From: Curtobacterium sp. VKM Ac-2922
Lineage (GTDB): Bacteria > Actinomycetota > Actinomycetes > Actinomycetales > Microbacteriaceae
Reading direction: 5' to 3'
Assembly (NCBI RefSeq): GCF_022815645.1
Contig: NZ_JALGRO010000012.1
Location: 91,100-155,099, forward strand
DNA: 64,000 nt
The first letter of the stretch is position 1, and every line of letters starts with the position of its first letter. This document shows, piece by piece, positions 41,425-50,495 of this stretch. The position numbers and the translations under genes were made by a program. The notes beneath the pieces were generated by a model. The model ran no database searches and was not told the DNA's origin. It was given only the letters and a program-made list of their open reading frames with translations.

Positions 41425-43401
41425 TTACCGGGTGGTTGCCGCATCCACGGCGTTGTTGATGTCGATCATGGTCACCGCTCCGGACGTCGCACCGGCGACG
41501 ATCAGGGCGGCGTAGTTGGAGAGGCGTGAAGCCCGCGCCTCGAGGTGTTCGCGGGTGGTCGCGATGTCGGCGAGTGCCCGGCGGAGCGGGGCGATCACCT
41601 GAGGGGTGACGCGACGCAGCGTCCAGCGCTTCCACGCCCCGGGACCAGCGGTCGCGCCGGTGATGTCAGCAGCAACGACTTCAGGGACGAGTCCGCCGGG
41701 GTCATCCATGTCGATACGCAGCACCTGTGCGGGGTAAGCGACAACCTTCGAGCCGTCAGCATCTACCCACGCGGCCGCGGACGGGCTGGTTCGGAAGACC
41801 ACGTCGCCCGCGCGGGTGAGTTGCGCGTTGGGGTTCCGGGCCGCGAACGCGAGCTGATCGATGCGGGTGCGACCGATCGACGCGGGATCGTCGAGTTCGG
41901 ACGGCGTCACGACGATGAGTCCTTCCGAGCCGAGCAGATCAGGATCGAGGCGTACACCCGGGATCCTCCTCAAATGCCGGGCTTCGATCAGGTCGGGCAC
42001 CAATGCAGGTCGCGGGACGTCGTGCGAAGCAGGCGCGATCTCAACCGGAGTGATGTCGTCGCGAATCGCATCGGCGGCGAGGTCGAGAAGCACGGGAAGC
42101 TCGGCTGTGCGAGTCGTCGCGAGCACGGACTTCCGAGTTGCCGACGTCACGAGCGAGCCGCTTCGCGCCTGCAACGACGTCGTCCTCACGAATCTCGCAA
42201 AGCGGAACTGATGGGCGCGCAGGTCACGTCCGCTACCCATGCCAGCCATCAAATCCGAAACGAGGTCAGTGCGGGTAGCGGCAGTCAGCGGCATCGAGGT
42301 GAGATCAGCAACAGCGGTGACACGCTCCGCTGGCGGAACGTCACCTGCCGGATCACCGAGCACCCAGAGCGCGAGAGACTCGCGGACCGCGCTGTCGACC
42401 AGCCCGGCCGACAAACGAGCGATCCCCCGCACTCGGCCCGAACGAAGGATGTCAGCGCGCGCCCGCTCGCCCAGGGGCGTCAACGGGTCCACGAGCGCCC
42501 TCGCGGGGCCGATCACCACTGCCGCATCCGAGTCGCCCAACGACAAGGAGACCTCATCGACGGCTCGCAGGATGCTTGCGACGTCGTCATCACACCGAGC
42601 CGGAACGCGCGAGACTGCGACGAAGCGCGGAGCAGGCTCTTCTGGATCCGCGAGCCAGTGTCCGTCGACGAGCAGCTGGCGCCGAACACGCCGACTTTCG
42701 GCGTCCTCGGGCAGCACGATGCTCACATCGTCGCCGAGTTTGCCTGCCAGCATTGCAGAGAGCGCGGCATCGCGCGCATCGAGGCGCACGGCATCGCCTT
42801 CGCGAACGAGCGCGAGCGTGGCTTCGACGATCAGGGCGATCGCATCGCCACCGAGCTGCCCTGCGGACCCCGCTGTCCTCCGCGAAGCAGCATGCCGCTG
42901 GGTCACGTGCGCCAACGCGGCCGACGGTGAGTATGCCGCGTCGATCAGATGGGCGGCAAACCCGACCCATGGTGCGCCCCGTCGCGCGTGCGCGGCAATC
43001 TCGGCCTGCAGCGTGATGTCGCGAGGGTCGAGCTCGGCGCCGGCCTCCTCGATCCCGGACGGCGTGAGTACGACGAGATCATCCACGTGCGCGGAGAGGG
43101 CGATCAGGGCTTCCAACTCGGCGACAGCTTGTGAGTCGGCGAACGAGAAGTCCGGCGGGCTCGCCTCCGCTGCAGCATCCGCGCGCGCTTCGGGGTTGTT
43201 GCCATGTGATGTGCGCATGAGCCAGTCGGCGACCTGCTGTGCATCGAACTGAGCCCGGCCGTCCCGCTCATCGACAGCCCGCGGGAACGGATCGGACGAC
43301 GACGCGAACCTCGATCGCCACATCGATGCCACGGGTCGCCGCACACCAGCCAGTCGGGCGACGCCGGCCAAGTCGATGAGAAGTGTTGGCGCTGAGGACA
43401 C
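41425..43401 (-). CDS. HTH / eroded N6-methylase / TRD-like protein heading the type I operon
   Basis: A 658-residue protein in three parts. The N-terminus (LLIDLAGVARLAGVRRPVASMWRSRF...FDAQQVADWL) is a helix-turn-helix. The middle matches the later half of an HsdM-like fold (SDAAVVIGPARAL ... ARADILRSGRVRGIARLSAGLVDSAVRESLALWVLGDP), but neither a DPACGSG nor an NPPF motif is present where expected. The C-terminus (LTRAGDVVFRTSPSAAAWVD...VVAYPAQVLRI...WKRWTLRRVTPQVIAPLRRALADIATTREHLEARA) resembles an HsdS target-recognition domain plus helix. It is probably a non-catalytic regulator or specificity factor. GTG 43401 is preferred over GTG 43467 because TACTTT lies 6 nt upstream. Confidence 0.7.
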   Translation of the reverse strand: MSSAPTLLIDLAGVARLAGVRRPVASMWRSRFASSSDPFPRAVDERDGRAQFDAQQVADWLMRTSHGNNPEARADAAAEASPPDFSFADSQAVAELEALIALSAHVDDLVVLTPSGIEEAGAELDPRDITLQAEIAAHARRGAPWVGFAAHLIDAAYSPSAALAHVTQRHAASRRTAGSAGQLGGDAIALIVEATLALVREGDAVRLDARDAALSAMLAGKLGDDVSIVLPEDAESRRVRRQLLVDGHWLADPEEPAPRFVAVSRVPARCDDDVASILRAVDEVSLSLGDSDAAVVIGPARALVDPLTPLGERARADILRSGRVRGIARLSAGLVDSAVRESLALWVLGDPAGDVPPAERVTAVADLTSMPLTAATRTDLVSDLMAGMGSGRDLRAHQFRFARFVRTTSLQARSGSLVTSATRKSVLATTRTAELPVLLDLAADAIRDDITPVEIAPASHDVPRPALVPDLIEARHLRRIPGVRLDPDLLGSEGLIVVTPSELDDPASIGRTRIDQLAFAARNPNAQLTRAGDVVFRTSPSAAAWVDADGSKVVAYPAQVLRIDMDDPGGLVPEVVAADITGATAGPGAWKRWTLRRVTPQVIAPLRRALADIATTREHLEARASRLSNYAALIVAGATSGAVTMIDINNAVDAATTR

Positions 43402-43446
43402 GGAGCCAAAGTACACGAATCGGGGTACCCGCAAAGCTATTTTTCC

Positions 43447-43462
43447 GATAAGTGGGCTTATC
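43447..43462. promoter_or_regulatory. Dyad between the R-M operon and the DUF2130 gene
   Basis: GATAAG-TGGG-CTTATC is a perfect 6-bp inverted repeat with a 4-nt spacer. It lies 46 nt upstream of the chosen start of the HTH protein (43401) and 134 nt upstream of the DUF2130 start. It could be the operator of the HTH protein itself. Confidence 0.5.
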
Positions 43463-43595
43463 AGCACAATCTGCCAAAGCCCAAGGACGAACGCGCCACC
43501 ATCTGTTGCGGCGACATGACATCGCCGTTGACTGGCGGAGCGTTACTGGGGCAGCCCGTCCGTGGAAAACGCCTCGCCCCTACCTGGAGGTACCC

Positions 43596-44822
43596 ATGAC
43601 TGAGACCACACCGACCATCGCTTCGAACGAGATCAAGTGCCCGCACTGCGACACCCTCTTCACCATTGACGAGGCGAAGTACGCCGACATCGTTCAGCAG
43701 GTCCGCACCACCGAATTCGAGACCGAGCTCCATGCGCGCCTCGCTGCGGCCGAGCAGGCCAAGGAGGCCGAGATCGCACTCGCGGTGGCGAACGCAACAC
43801 AGCAGGTTCGCGAGGTCAGCACCACGAAGGACGCCGAGATCCAGCAGCTCAAGTCCGAGCTCAAGTCGGCAGCGACCGACCAGGAGCTGGCTGTCGCGAA
43901 GGCGGTGTCGGTCGCGGGCAAGAACCTCAACGAGGCGAAGAGCAAGCTGGAAGTTCAAGCGGCCGAACACAAGGTCAAGGACCTCGCGCTCGCGCAGTCG
44001 CACACCAAGGAGCTGGCCATGAAGGACGAGCTCATCGACCGCTACAGGGACATGAAGGCCAAGCTGTCGGTCAAGCTGCTCGGCGAGACCCTCGAGCAGC
44101 ATTGCGAGGTCGAGTTCAACCGCATGCGCTCACTCGCCTTCCCCCACGCCGAGTTCGGGAAGGACAACGACACAAGCGGCGGCACGAAGGGGGACTACAT
44201 CTTCCGCGACTACAGCGAAGACGGCGTGCAGTACCTCTCAATCATGTTCGAGATGAAGAACGAGTCGGACGCGACGGCGTCGAAGAAGAAGAACATCGAC
44301 TTCCTCGCCAAGCTCGACAAGGACCGCAATGACAAGGGCTGCGAGTATGCAGTGCTTGTCTCGATGCTTGAAGAGGACTCCGACCTGTACACCGGTGTCA
44401 CCGACGTGTCGCACCTCTACCCGAAGATGTTCGTGGTGCGCCCGCAGTTCTTCCTCACGATCATCGGGCTGCTGCGCAACGCTGCTCTGGACACAATCGT
44501 GGTGAAGGCCGAGCTCGAGCAGGTCAAGAAACAGAACATCGACATCACCGACTTCGAGTCCGAACTCGATGGCTTCAAGTCGGCGTTCGGCCGCAACTAT
44601 GACCTCGCCAAGGGCAAGTTCGACGCAGCGATCAAGGAGATCGACAACGCGATTGCCCGACTCCAGAAGGTGAAGGGCGAGCTTCTCGGATCGGAGAACC
44701 ACCTCCGACTCGCGAATGACAAGGCGACAGCGCTGACCGTGAAGAAGCTGACCAAGGGCAACCCGACGATGGCAGCCAAGTTCGCCGAGCTCAACGCGCC
44801 CGAACAGCCGGACGCCGCTTAG
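43596..44822 (+). CDS. DUF2130 protein, possible nuclease-like
   Basis: A 408-residue DUF2130 protein. The N-terminal CPHC motif (residues 15-18) may bind zinc, and a coiled coil runs from about 30 to 150. The core [12 protein letters not shown]...[11 protein letters not shown] has a D-x(20)-ExK pattern (Asp ~199, E-M-K ~219-221) that fits a PD-(D/E)xK nuclease fold. TFF-like [15 protein letters not shown] and a C-terminal coiled coil follow. The biochemical role is unknown. The CTGGAGG ribosome site is 5 nt before ATG 43596. It is divergent from the type I operon and convergent with mcrBC. Confidence 0.7.
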   Translation: MTETTPTIASNEIKCPHCDTLFTIDEAKYADIVQQVRTTEFETELHARLAAAEQAKEAEIALAVANATQQVREVSTTKDAEIQQLKSELKSAATDQELAVAKAVSVAGKNLNEAKSKLEVQAAEHKVKDLALAQSHTKELAMKDELIDRYRDMKAKLSVKLLGETLEQHCEVEFNRMRSLAFPHAEFGKDNDTSGGTKGDYIFRDYSEDGVQYLSIMFEMKNESDATASKKKNIDFLAKLDKDRNDKGCEYAVLVSMLEEDSDLYTGVTDVSHLYPKMFVVRPQFFLTIIGLLRNAALDTIVVKAELEQVKKQNIDITDFESELDGFKSAFGRNYDLAKGKFDAAIKEIDNAIARLQKVKGELLGSENHLRLANDKATALTVKKLTKGNPTMAAKFAELNAPEQPDAA

Positions 44823-44892
44823 GCCCCGCGGGACGGACCACGGGAACCCGACAGCACTCCCACACAGATGGCTGCGACGACGGGTGCGCGAT

Positions 44893-44969
44893 GCGGCGAA
44901 GCCGCGATCCACAGCGGGACCCGCTCGCCGGCCTCTGGGTCGCGGTGGTTGGTACGGGCAACCACCGCG
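44893..44969. repeat. Cluster of three inverted repeats between convergent genes
   Basis: Three hairpins lie in tandem: GCGGC-gaa-GCCGC (44893-44905), AGCGGG-a-CCCGCT (44913-44925), and CGCGGTGGTTG-gtacggg-CAACCACCGCG (44941-44969, perfect 11-bp stem). They sit between the stops of the DUF2130 gene and mcrC and probably act as a bidirectional terminator. No U-tract is present. Confidence 0.6.
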
Positions 44970-44980
44970 AGCCAGATGGC

Positions 44981-46174
44981 TCAGGCCGGCACGCCCAGCG
45001 ATCGAGCGAGTTCCTGCGCGATCGCTCTCATCTGCTCACCGAGCACTGCAGGGGTGCTGTCCGTGCGGAGCGCAAGCCGACAGATCGAGGGGCCGTCGAC
45101 GATCTGCACACCCGCTTCTGTCGCATCGCCGGCCGCGTACACGAGCCAGCCTTCTCTCAGCCCGAACCGCCGACAGTACGCCGCCATCTGGTACAGATCA
45201 GCGTTCGGGTACTGCCCGTGCTTCTCGACCTTGTACTTCACGTCGATGCACGCCCGCACAACCCCGTCGACGACCCACACCAAGTCCGGGGCGATCTTCA
45301 CCGTCCCCTCGACGTCGAGCGTCGACGCATACTGCACCACGAGCACTCCCCCGTACGGTTTGAACGCCTCGCGCAGCGCAGCCGACACGAAGTCCTCGAA
45401 CACCGACCACATGTCGACCAGGAACCCCGACGCCACGACCGACCCCGCACGCTGCTCGACCGACGACCCCGACAGCACGAGCGACGCCAACGCCAGCGCC
45501 GACGAGTACCGCGCGTTCCGCCGATCAGCCCGCACGACCGGCACCGGAGCCCCGACCGGGATCACCGACACCCCGTCGACCACCCGCACGATCCGCCGCA
45601 GCGCCCCAAGTACGTCCGCCGGCACTCCCGGCAGCCGCAACAACCGCGTCGCCGCAGTCAGCAGCACCTGGTTCTCCGCGATGTCCTCCACGTAGTCGTC
45701 GAACGACACCTCGACCGGCAGCGGCTGCCCACCCCGTCGCGTCAGCTGGTCCCCGATCCGCCACCGCCCACGCACGAGCGGCAGCGCGTCCTCGCGGGTG
45801 ACGTACCCGCGGAGCGGCCCTCCGGCGAGCGCCCGCGAGGCCTGCCGCACGAACGCGTGCGCCAACGCCGGCACCAGCTCGTCGTCCTCCTCGAACCCGA
45901 AGTCGTCCTCGGTCCAGATCGCACTGCCGGCCCGCGCGTACCCGAGCATCGCGAACAGCCGCCGCACGGGCGTCTTCGGCTTCAGCCACACCGTGTGCCC
46001 AGCGATCCGCACGACGCCGACCTTCCGGACCCCGCTCACGCGGTACTCGTCCGCACCGAACGTCGGGGCGACGGTCGCGATGTTCGCCGCCGCAAGTCCG
46101 ACGGCCACCGCCCGAGGCAGCCGGTGCACCACCGGCTGGTCCGCCTCCCGCAGCTCAATCGTCGACGGAAGCAC
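44981..46174 (-). CDS. mcrC: McrC, nuclease subunit of McrBC methyl-directed restriction system
   Basis: A 397-residue McrC. The N-terminal beta region and VRGRWRIGDQL motif contact McrB. The C-terminal PD-(D/E)xK nuclease reads KIAPDLVWVV...VRACIDVKYKV...NADLYQMAAYCRRF, giving Asp, Asp-x-Lys and the QxxxY helix. It cuts DNA carrying modified cytosines together with McrB. GTG 46174 is chosen, with GGACGGGA upstream; an in-frame TTG at 46192 is an alternative. It overlaps the end of mcrB, so translation is coupled. Confidence 0.85.
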   Translation of the reverse strand: MLPSTIELREADQPVVHRLPRAVAVGLAAANIATVAPTFGADEYRVSGVRKVGVVRIAGHTVWLKPKTPVRRLFAMLGYARAGSAIWTEDDFGFEEDDELVPALAHAFVRQASRALAGGPLRGYVTREDALPLVRGRWRIGDQLTRRGGQPLPVEVSFDDYVEDIAENQVLLTAATRLLRLPGVPADVLGALRRIVRVVDGVSVIPVGAPVPVVRADRRNARYSSALALASLVLSGSSVEQRAGSVVASGFLVDMWSVFEDFVSAALREAFKPYGGVLVVQYASTLDVEGTVKIAPDLVWVVDGVVRACIDVKYKVEKHGQYPNADLYQMAAYCRRFGLREGWLVYAAGDATEAGVQIVDGPSICRLALRTDSTPAVLGEQMRAIAQELARSLGVPA

Positions 46175-48290
46175 CTTCGGTCCCGTCCGCAACGGAGGAC
46201 GTCGCTTGGCGGCGCAACGTCGCCAGGCCGTACCGAGCCTCCAGGTCGACGCCTTCGCCGTAGTGGTGCTCTGCCAGCAGGGGCAGGATCTCGTACCGCC
46301 ACACGTCCTGCAGACCGGTCACCTCCAGGTCGCGCATCAGGAACGACGGGCCCACCTTGGCGTCGTGGTCCTGGATCTGCGCGTTGAGCCGCGTCAGCAG
46401 GTCGGCGCGGTCGTCCTGGAGGCCCTTGGTCGCCGCCCAGCGCGACAGCACGTTCTGCACCGGCTCGCGTTCCGGGTGCAGCTCGATGAAGGCGAAGCGT
46501 CGCCGCATCGCGGCGTCCAGCATCGCGATCGAGCGATCGGCAGTGTTCATCGTGCCGATGACGAAGATGTTGCTCGGCAGGGTGAACGGCTCGTCGCTGT
46601 AGAGCAGGGAGATCTCGCTGTCGCGGTACTCCAGCAGGAAGTACAGCTCGCCGAAGACCTTGGCGATGTTGCCGCGGTTGATCTCGTCGATGACCAGGAA
46701 GTAGTTCGCCTCGGGGTTGGCGGCGGCAGCGTCGGCGAGACGGCGGAGCGGGCCCTTCCGCAGTGTGAAGGCGAGGTTGCCGCTGTCGTCATTGGCGACG
46801 GGGCGGAAGCCCTCGAAGAAGTCCTCGTACGAGTACGTCGGGTGGAACTGGACGATGGTGGTCTCGCCGTCGGTGCCGTCCGTCACGTGTTTCGAGAGCG
46901 CCTGGGCCAGGAACGTCTTGCCGGTGCCGGGTGGGCCGTAGAGGATCACCTGTTTGCGGCGCTCGATCAGGTCGAGGGTCTGCTGCAGCCAGGCCTGAGG
47001 CATGTGGAGGCTCGACGCGAGTTCTCGGCTGACCGAGGGGAAGACGGTCCGCTCCTCAGCCTCCTCCTGTCCATCCGGTTTCCCCGGCGCCTGGTCGTCC
47101 GGCTTCTCCAGTGGCACGGGCGTACCCGCCCAGCGAGACCGGAGAGGTTCTCGGTAGTAGACAGCCGCGCCGTTTTCCTTCGCCTGCAGCGCGAGGGTGA
47201 TGTCGAGGAACTCCCGATCGGGATCGTCCGGAACCTCGATGGCCCCGGCGTCGCCGACGACCTCACCACGGAATGCAGTCCGGATGCGATCGCGGTCCAC
47301 AGCAGAGACCACCTCGCCGAACGCCTCCGGGTGCACCAGGTACATCAACTCGTTGCGCTGCGTCGGGAAGGGCGTTCCCGGAACGGATGCGACGAAGTCC
47401 CGCCATGCCCACGGATCGTCGAGCAGGGCACTCCGCTCGTCATCTGCCAATGCAACCCACTGGTGCACGAGCCGCACCACGATCGAGAGGGCGTTGTAGA
47501 TGCCGTGCGCCATCCCCTGACCGGGATTGAACGACCACGAGCGGAACGCCTGGTCCACCTCGGCTGGGATCAGGACCGGTTCCTGCATCGAGTCGAGCAA
47601 CGACTGGACACGCTCCCGCTTCTTCCGCTCCCCGGGGCTCTGCAGCGGCAGGAGCTGCCACGCCACCAGCTCCGCCATCAGCAGCCGCGCGTCGTCGGTG
47701 GCATCGGCGAACTGCTCGCGCAGCTTCTCGAGGAAGCTGGCGCCGGCCACTTCCTCCTGCTCAACGAACCGTGCGATCAACTCCGCGGTGACATCGGCTC
47801 GCCAGACCGTTCGGTGCTCGGCAAACACCGACGTCCGCTCACGGAGACCGCGTTCGCGGAACCGTTGTGACGCCTCGCGAATCCGCTCCGCTCCTGCGTC
47901 TGGTGGCAGGATCGCGACGCTGAGTCGTGCCGCACGATCAGCCATCAACGACTTCGTCGCCTCACGAGCAGCGCGGGTCGCTTCCAGACGGAAGGTGGTC
48001 GGCTCCGGGTCGTCTGCGATCGCTTGTCGGCCCTCATCCGTGATCGACCACAGGCCGTCTCCGGACTTGGTCAGCAAACCGGCACGGCCGAGCGTCGAGG
48101 TGCCGAACCAGAAGGCGTTGCGGCCACGTGGTTCGGGGCGGGACGGGACGAAGGTCGATTCGGTCTCACTCATCGGGATCTGTGCTTGCACGGCGTCCCA
48201 CACGCTCTTGCGAGGCACCGCATCCGGCTGGGCGGCGAGGAAGCGGAGGGCAGCCATCAGCCGGGCATCCTGCAGTTGCTGATCTGACAC
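46155..48290 (-). CDS. mcrB: McrB, AAA+ GTPase motor of McrBC
   Basis: A 711-residue protein. The N-terminus (MAALRFLAAQPDAVPRKSVWDAVQ...GLWSITDEGRQAI) is an Mrr-like winged helix rather than the classic methyl-flipping domain. A central region precedes the AAA+ GTPase: ILYGPPGTGKTFLAQAL, LVIDEINRGNIAKVFGELYFLLEYR, and the McrB signature IGTMNTADRSIAMLDAAMRRRFAFIEL. It recognises the substrate and drives McrC. GTG 48290 has AGGAG about 7 nt upstream. The modified base recognised is unknown because the N-terminal reader differs from E. coli. Confidence 0.87.
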   Translation of the reverse strand: MSDQQLQDARLMAALRFLAAQPDAVPRKSVWDAVQAQIPMSETESTFVPSRPEPRGRNAFWFGTSTLGRAGLLTKSGDGLWSITDEGRQAIADDPEPTTFRLEATRAAREATKSLMADRAARLSVAILPPDAGAERIREASQRFRERGLRERTSVFAEHRTVWRADVTAELIARFVEQEEVAGASFLEKLREQFADATDDARLLMAELVAWQLLPLQSPGERKKRERVQSLLDSMQEPVLIPAEVDQAFRSWSFNPGQGMAHGIYNALSIVVRLVHQWVALADDERSALLDDPWAWRDFVASVPGTPFPTQRNELMYLVHPEAFGEVVSAVDRDRIRTAFRGEVVGDAGAIEVPDDPDREFLDITLALQAKENGAAVYYREPLRSRWAGTPVPLEKPDDQAPGKPDGQEEAEERTVFPSVSRELASSLHMPQAWLQQTLDLIERRKQVILYGPPGTGKTFLAQALSKHVTDGTDGETTIVQFHPTYSYEDFFEGFRPVANDDSGNLAFTLRKGPLRRLADAAAANPEANYFLVIDEINRGNIAKVFGELYFLLEYRDSEISLLYSDEPFTLPSNIFVIGTMNTADRSIAMLDAAMRRRFAFIELHPEREPVQNVLSRWAATKGLQDDRADLLTRLNAQIQDHDAKVGPSFLMRDLEVTGLQDVWRYEILPLLAEHHYGEGVDLEARYGLATLRRQATSSVADGTEGASVDD

Positions 48291-48488
48291 GGAGTCGCTC
48301 CTGTCCTGCGGACCATTCGGGAGAGGCCCTCAGCTTCCAGATCCTACGGCGGCGTCCGTCGAAGATCGTGCCGCGCGACCTTCCCCGAAGCCGCACAGCG
48401 TTGCGCGATGCCGCAGCACCCCCGGTCGGGTGATAGCCAGACATGAGCACCACTCGTACGCTGCCCGAAGGGACAAGAGGTGCAACAC

Positions 48489-48863
48489 ATGGCGAAACGC
48501 GTCGAGACCGGTTGCCGGGACTGCAAGAAGTGCACGAACAGTGCAGCCGCGAACCTCGGGCGGAACAGTGGACGCGCCAGCCTCGCGGTGATGAGCCTCG
48601 GCGCTTCTGAGCTGGCCATGGGGTTCACGAAGACCTGTCGCGGATGCGGGCACAAGATGTCGCTGCACCTCGGTGCGCAGGCGACGACTCCGCAGCCAAC
48701 CGTCACGGTCCAGCAGTCGGCGGTCCCTTCGATCGCACCGCAAGGGCCACCGCCCGGTTGGTACGCCGACGCACAGGGATCGAACCGCTGGTGGGACGGC
48801 ATGCAGTGGACCGAACACGTGCAACAGTCAGCTCCACCTGCTCCCCCGGCGCCGGGCCTGTAG
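48489..48863 (+). CDS. Zinc-ribbon plus DUF2510 protein
   Basis: A 124-residue protein. The N-terminus has Cys pairs (CRDCKKC, then CRGCGHKMSLH) that could bind zinc. The C-terminus has a DUF2510 module (PPPGWYADAQGSNRWWDGMQWTEH). DUF2510 is a short Trp-rich domain common in actinobacterial membrane-associated proteins, with unknown function. ATG 48489 is preferred over GTG 48480 because AGAGG gives acceptable spacing. It is followed by a larger unknown gene in the same orientation. Confidence 0.65.
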   Translation: MAKRVETGCRDCKKCTNSAAANLGRNSGRASLAVMSLGASELAMGFTKTCRGCGHKMSLHLGAQATTPQPTVTVQQSAVPSIAPQGPPPGWYADAQGSNRWWDGMQWTEHVQQSAPPAPPAPGL

Positions 48864-48941
48864 CTCTGACTGGTGCGCTCGCTCCTGGACCAGGGGCGAG
48901 CGCGATCACCCTTCCCCCACAACGGACACAAGGAGCACACA

Positions 48942-50231
48942 GTGGCAGACGAGATCGACATGATCGACGACGAAGACGGTGTCGCCATCATCGGGGAGAC
49001 GTCGGCCGTTGATCGCTTCCTGGCGTCGAACGGTCTGGAGTCTCGGGGCTTCGACCTCCCGAAGCTCAGCCAGGCGTACAGCATCGGCTCGGGTGCGGCC
49101 GGCGCCGGAGCGGAGATCGCGGCCAATGCTGGCCGTTGGGTGAAGCTCACCAAGGAGTCCGCAAAGGCGATGCAACACTCGTCCCTCATGAAGGGTTCGT
49201 CTGCAGGGGTGAGCCGCGCGGTACTGACCGATGGCGGCAAGATCAAGGGACTGCTCGAGATCACCAAAGCGTCGAGGTCGTTCCTCACGAACCCCGCGAT
49301 CTTGACCGGTGCGGCAGGGATCATGGCGCAACTCGCGATGCAGCAGGCCATGGACGAGATAACCGACTACCTCGCAACCATTGACGCGAAGCTCGACGAC
49401 GTCCTGCGTGCCCAGAAGGACGCATCCCTCGCGGACATGATCGGCGTGGACCTCGTCATCGCTGACGCTCTCCGGATGCGCGACAGCATCGGATCCGTCA
49501 GCGAGATCACTTGGTCGAAGGTGCAAGGCACCGAGTTCACGATTGCTCGCACCCAGGCCTACGCGCTCCGTCAACTCGATGCACTGGCCGAGAAACTCGA
49601 GAAGACGACGAAGGTCAAGGACCTCGCCGACGCCTCGAGCGCTGCGGAGACAACTGTCCAGGAGTGGCTCGCAGTCCTGGCCCGGTGCTTCCAGTTGCAG
49701 GACGGTCTCGCCGTGTTGGAACTCGATCGAGTCCTCGACACCGCTCCCGATCAGCTCGACCAACACCGGAGAACGCTGAAGCTCGCGAGGCAGGAGCGGA
49801 AACAATCGATCTTGCGGAGCACGGAACGTCTCGTCGCACGGATGGACCACGCTGCGGGACTCGCCGACCTGAAGATCGTTCTGCACCCGAAGGCGGCTCG
49901 TGCACTCGTCCACTCCACGAACCTCGTCGCGGACGGCGTGGAGGTCTTCCACGACAGCCTCGGGATCGAACGCGAGCGCCGGGCGCTGGAAGCGACGCGA
50001 TGGAAGGCCGCCGCGGACGCTGTTGCTGACGGAGCGCGGGACAAGGCAGTCGAGCTCGGCGAGGACGGGGTGGATCTCGCGAAGCGGCTGAGCGGCGATG
50101 CCATCGATCACGCGGCGTCGGCCGCAGGTGCGCTGTCGTCCGGGCTGGCGGGAATCGCCAGCCGCCTCCGCCGCCATGAGGCTGCTGACGGTGGACAACC
50201 CGAGGAACGCTCCGCGTCGTCGTCGGAGTGA
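48942..50231 (+). CDS. Alpha-helical protein of unknown function in the defence island
   Basis: A 429-residue protein I cannot assign. A Gly/Ala-rich segment (IGSGAAGAGAEIAANAG) and a hydrophobic stretch (FLTNPAILTGAAGIMAQLAMQQAMDEI, about residues 110-137) may insert in a membrane. Long charged helices follow (about residues 140-330), and a second small-residue segment, DHAASAAGALSSGLAGIASRLR, lies near the C-terminus. The layout is reminiscent of helical membrane-active effectors, but no homology is claimed. GTG 48942 has AAGGAG 6 nt upstream. Confidence 0.6.
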   Translation: MADEIDMIDDEDGVAIIGETSAVDRFLASNGLESRGFDLPKLSQAYSIGSGAAGAGAEIAANAGRWVKLTKESAKAMQHSSLMKGSSAGVSRAVLTDGGKIKGLLEITKASRSFLTNPAILTGAAGIMAQLAMQQAMDEITDYLATIDAKLDDVLRAQKDASLADMIGVDLVIADALRMRDSIGSVSEITWSKVQGTEFTIARTQAYALRQLDALAEKLEKTTKVKDLADASSAAETTVQEWLAVLARCFQLQDGLAVLELDRVLDTAPDQLDQHRRTLKLARQERKQSILRSTERLVARMDHAAGLADLKIVLHPKAARALVHSTNLVADGVEVFHDSLGIERERRALEATRWKAAADAVADGARDKAVELGEDGVDLAKRLSGDAIDHAASAAGALSSGLAGIASRLRRHEAADGGQPEERSASSSE

Positions 50232-50235
50232 CACC

Positions 50236-50388
50236 GTGCCGAAGGCTGGAGCCCGTGCCGCGGCGCTCGATCGCGCCCTCCGAGATGCCGGGCTGCGCGC
50301 AGGAACGAACACACCTCGCACGCGCCTCGAAGACCTACCGGATCGGGTTGGCACTGCGTTTCTCGATCATTCTTGGCAGCTCGGCTGA
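50236..50388 (+). CDS. Possible small protein after the helical-protein gene
   Basis: A 50-residue frame starting with GTG 4 nt after the previous stop (PKAGARAAALDRALRDAGLRAG...). It is basic and alanine-rich, with no recognised family. It could be a coupled small gene or a chance frame. It ends just before the poly-C tract. Confidence 0.25.
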   Translation: MPKAGARAAALDRALRDAGLRAGTNTPRTRLEDLPDRVGTAFLDHSWQLG

Positions 50389-50394
50389 TCGGAG

Positions 50395-50408
50395 CCCCCC
50401 CCCCCCCC
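50395..50408. repeat. Homopolymeric tract of 14 C
   Basis: Fourteen consecutive C residues lie upstream of the NERD-domain gene, 87 nt before ATG 50496. Such tracts slip during replication and can vary transcription or reading frame. It is the only homopolymer of this length that I see in the window. The exact length may also be a sequencing uncertainty. Confidence 0.8.
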
Positions 50409-50495
50409 AACGGGCTCTCCCGCGAGTCGCTACGAGTTGCGAGGATGGTTCACGACCGGCACCCCAGAGAGGTGCCCGGCCGAGGGGACGAGACG

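Noticed and set aside
50373..50495. Upstream extension of the NERD gene through the poly-C tract
   Set aside because: It needs a TTG start with no ribosome site and adds a low-complexity Pro run. The ATG at 50496 is better supported.
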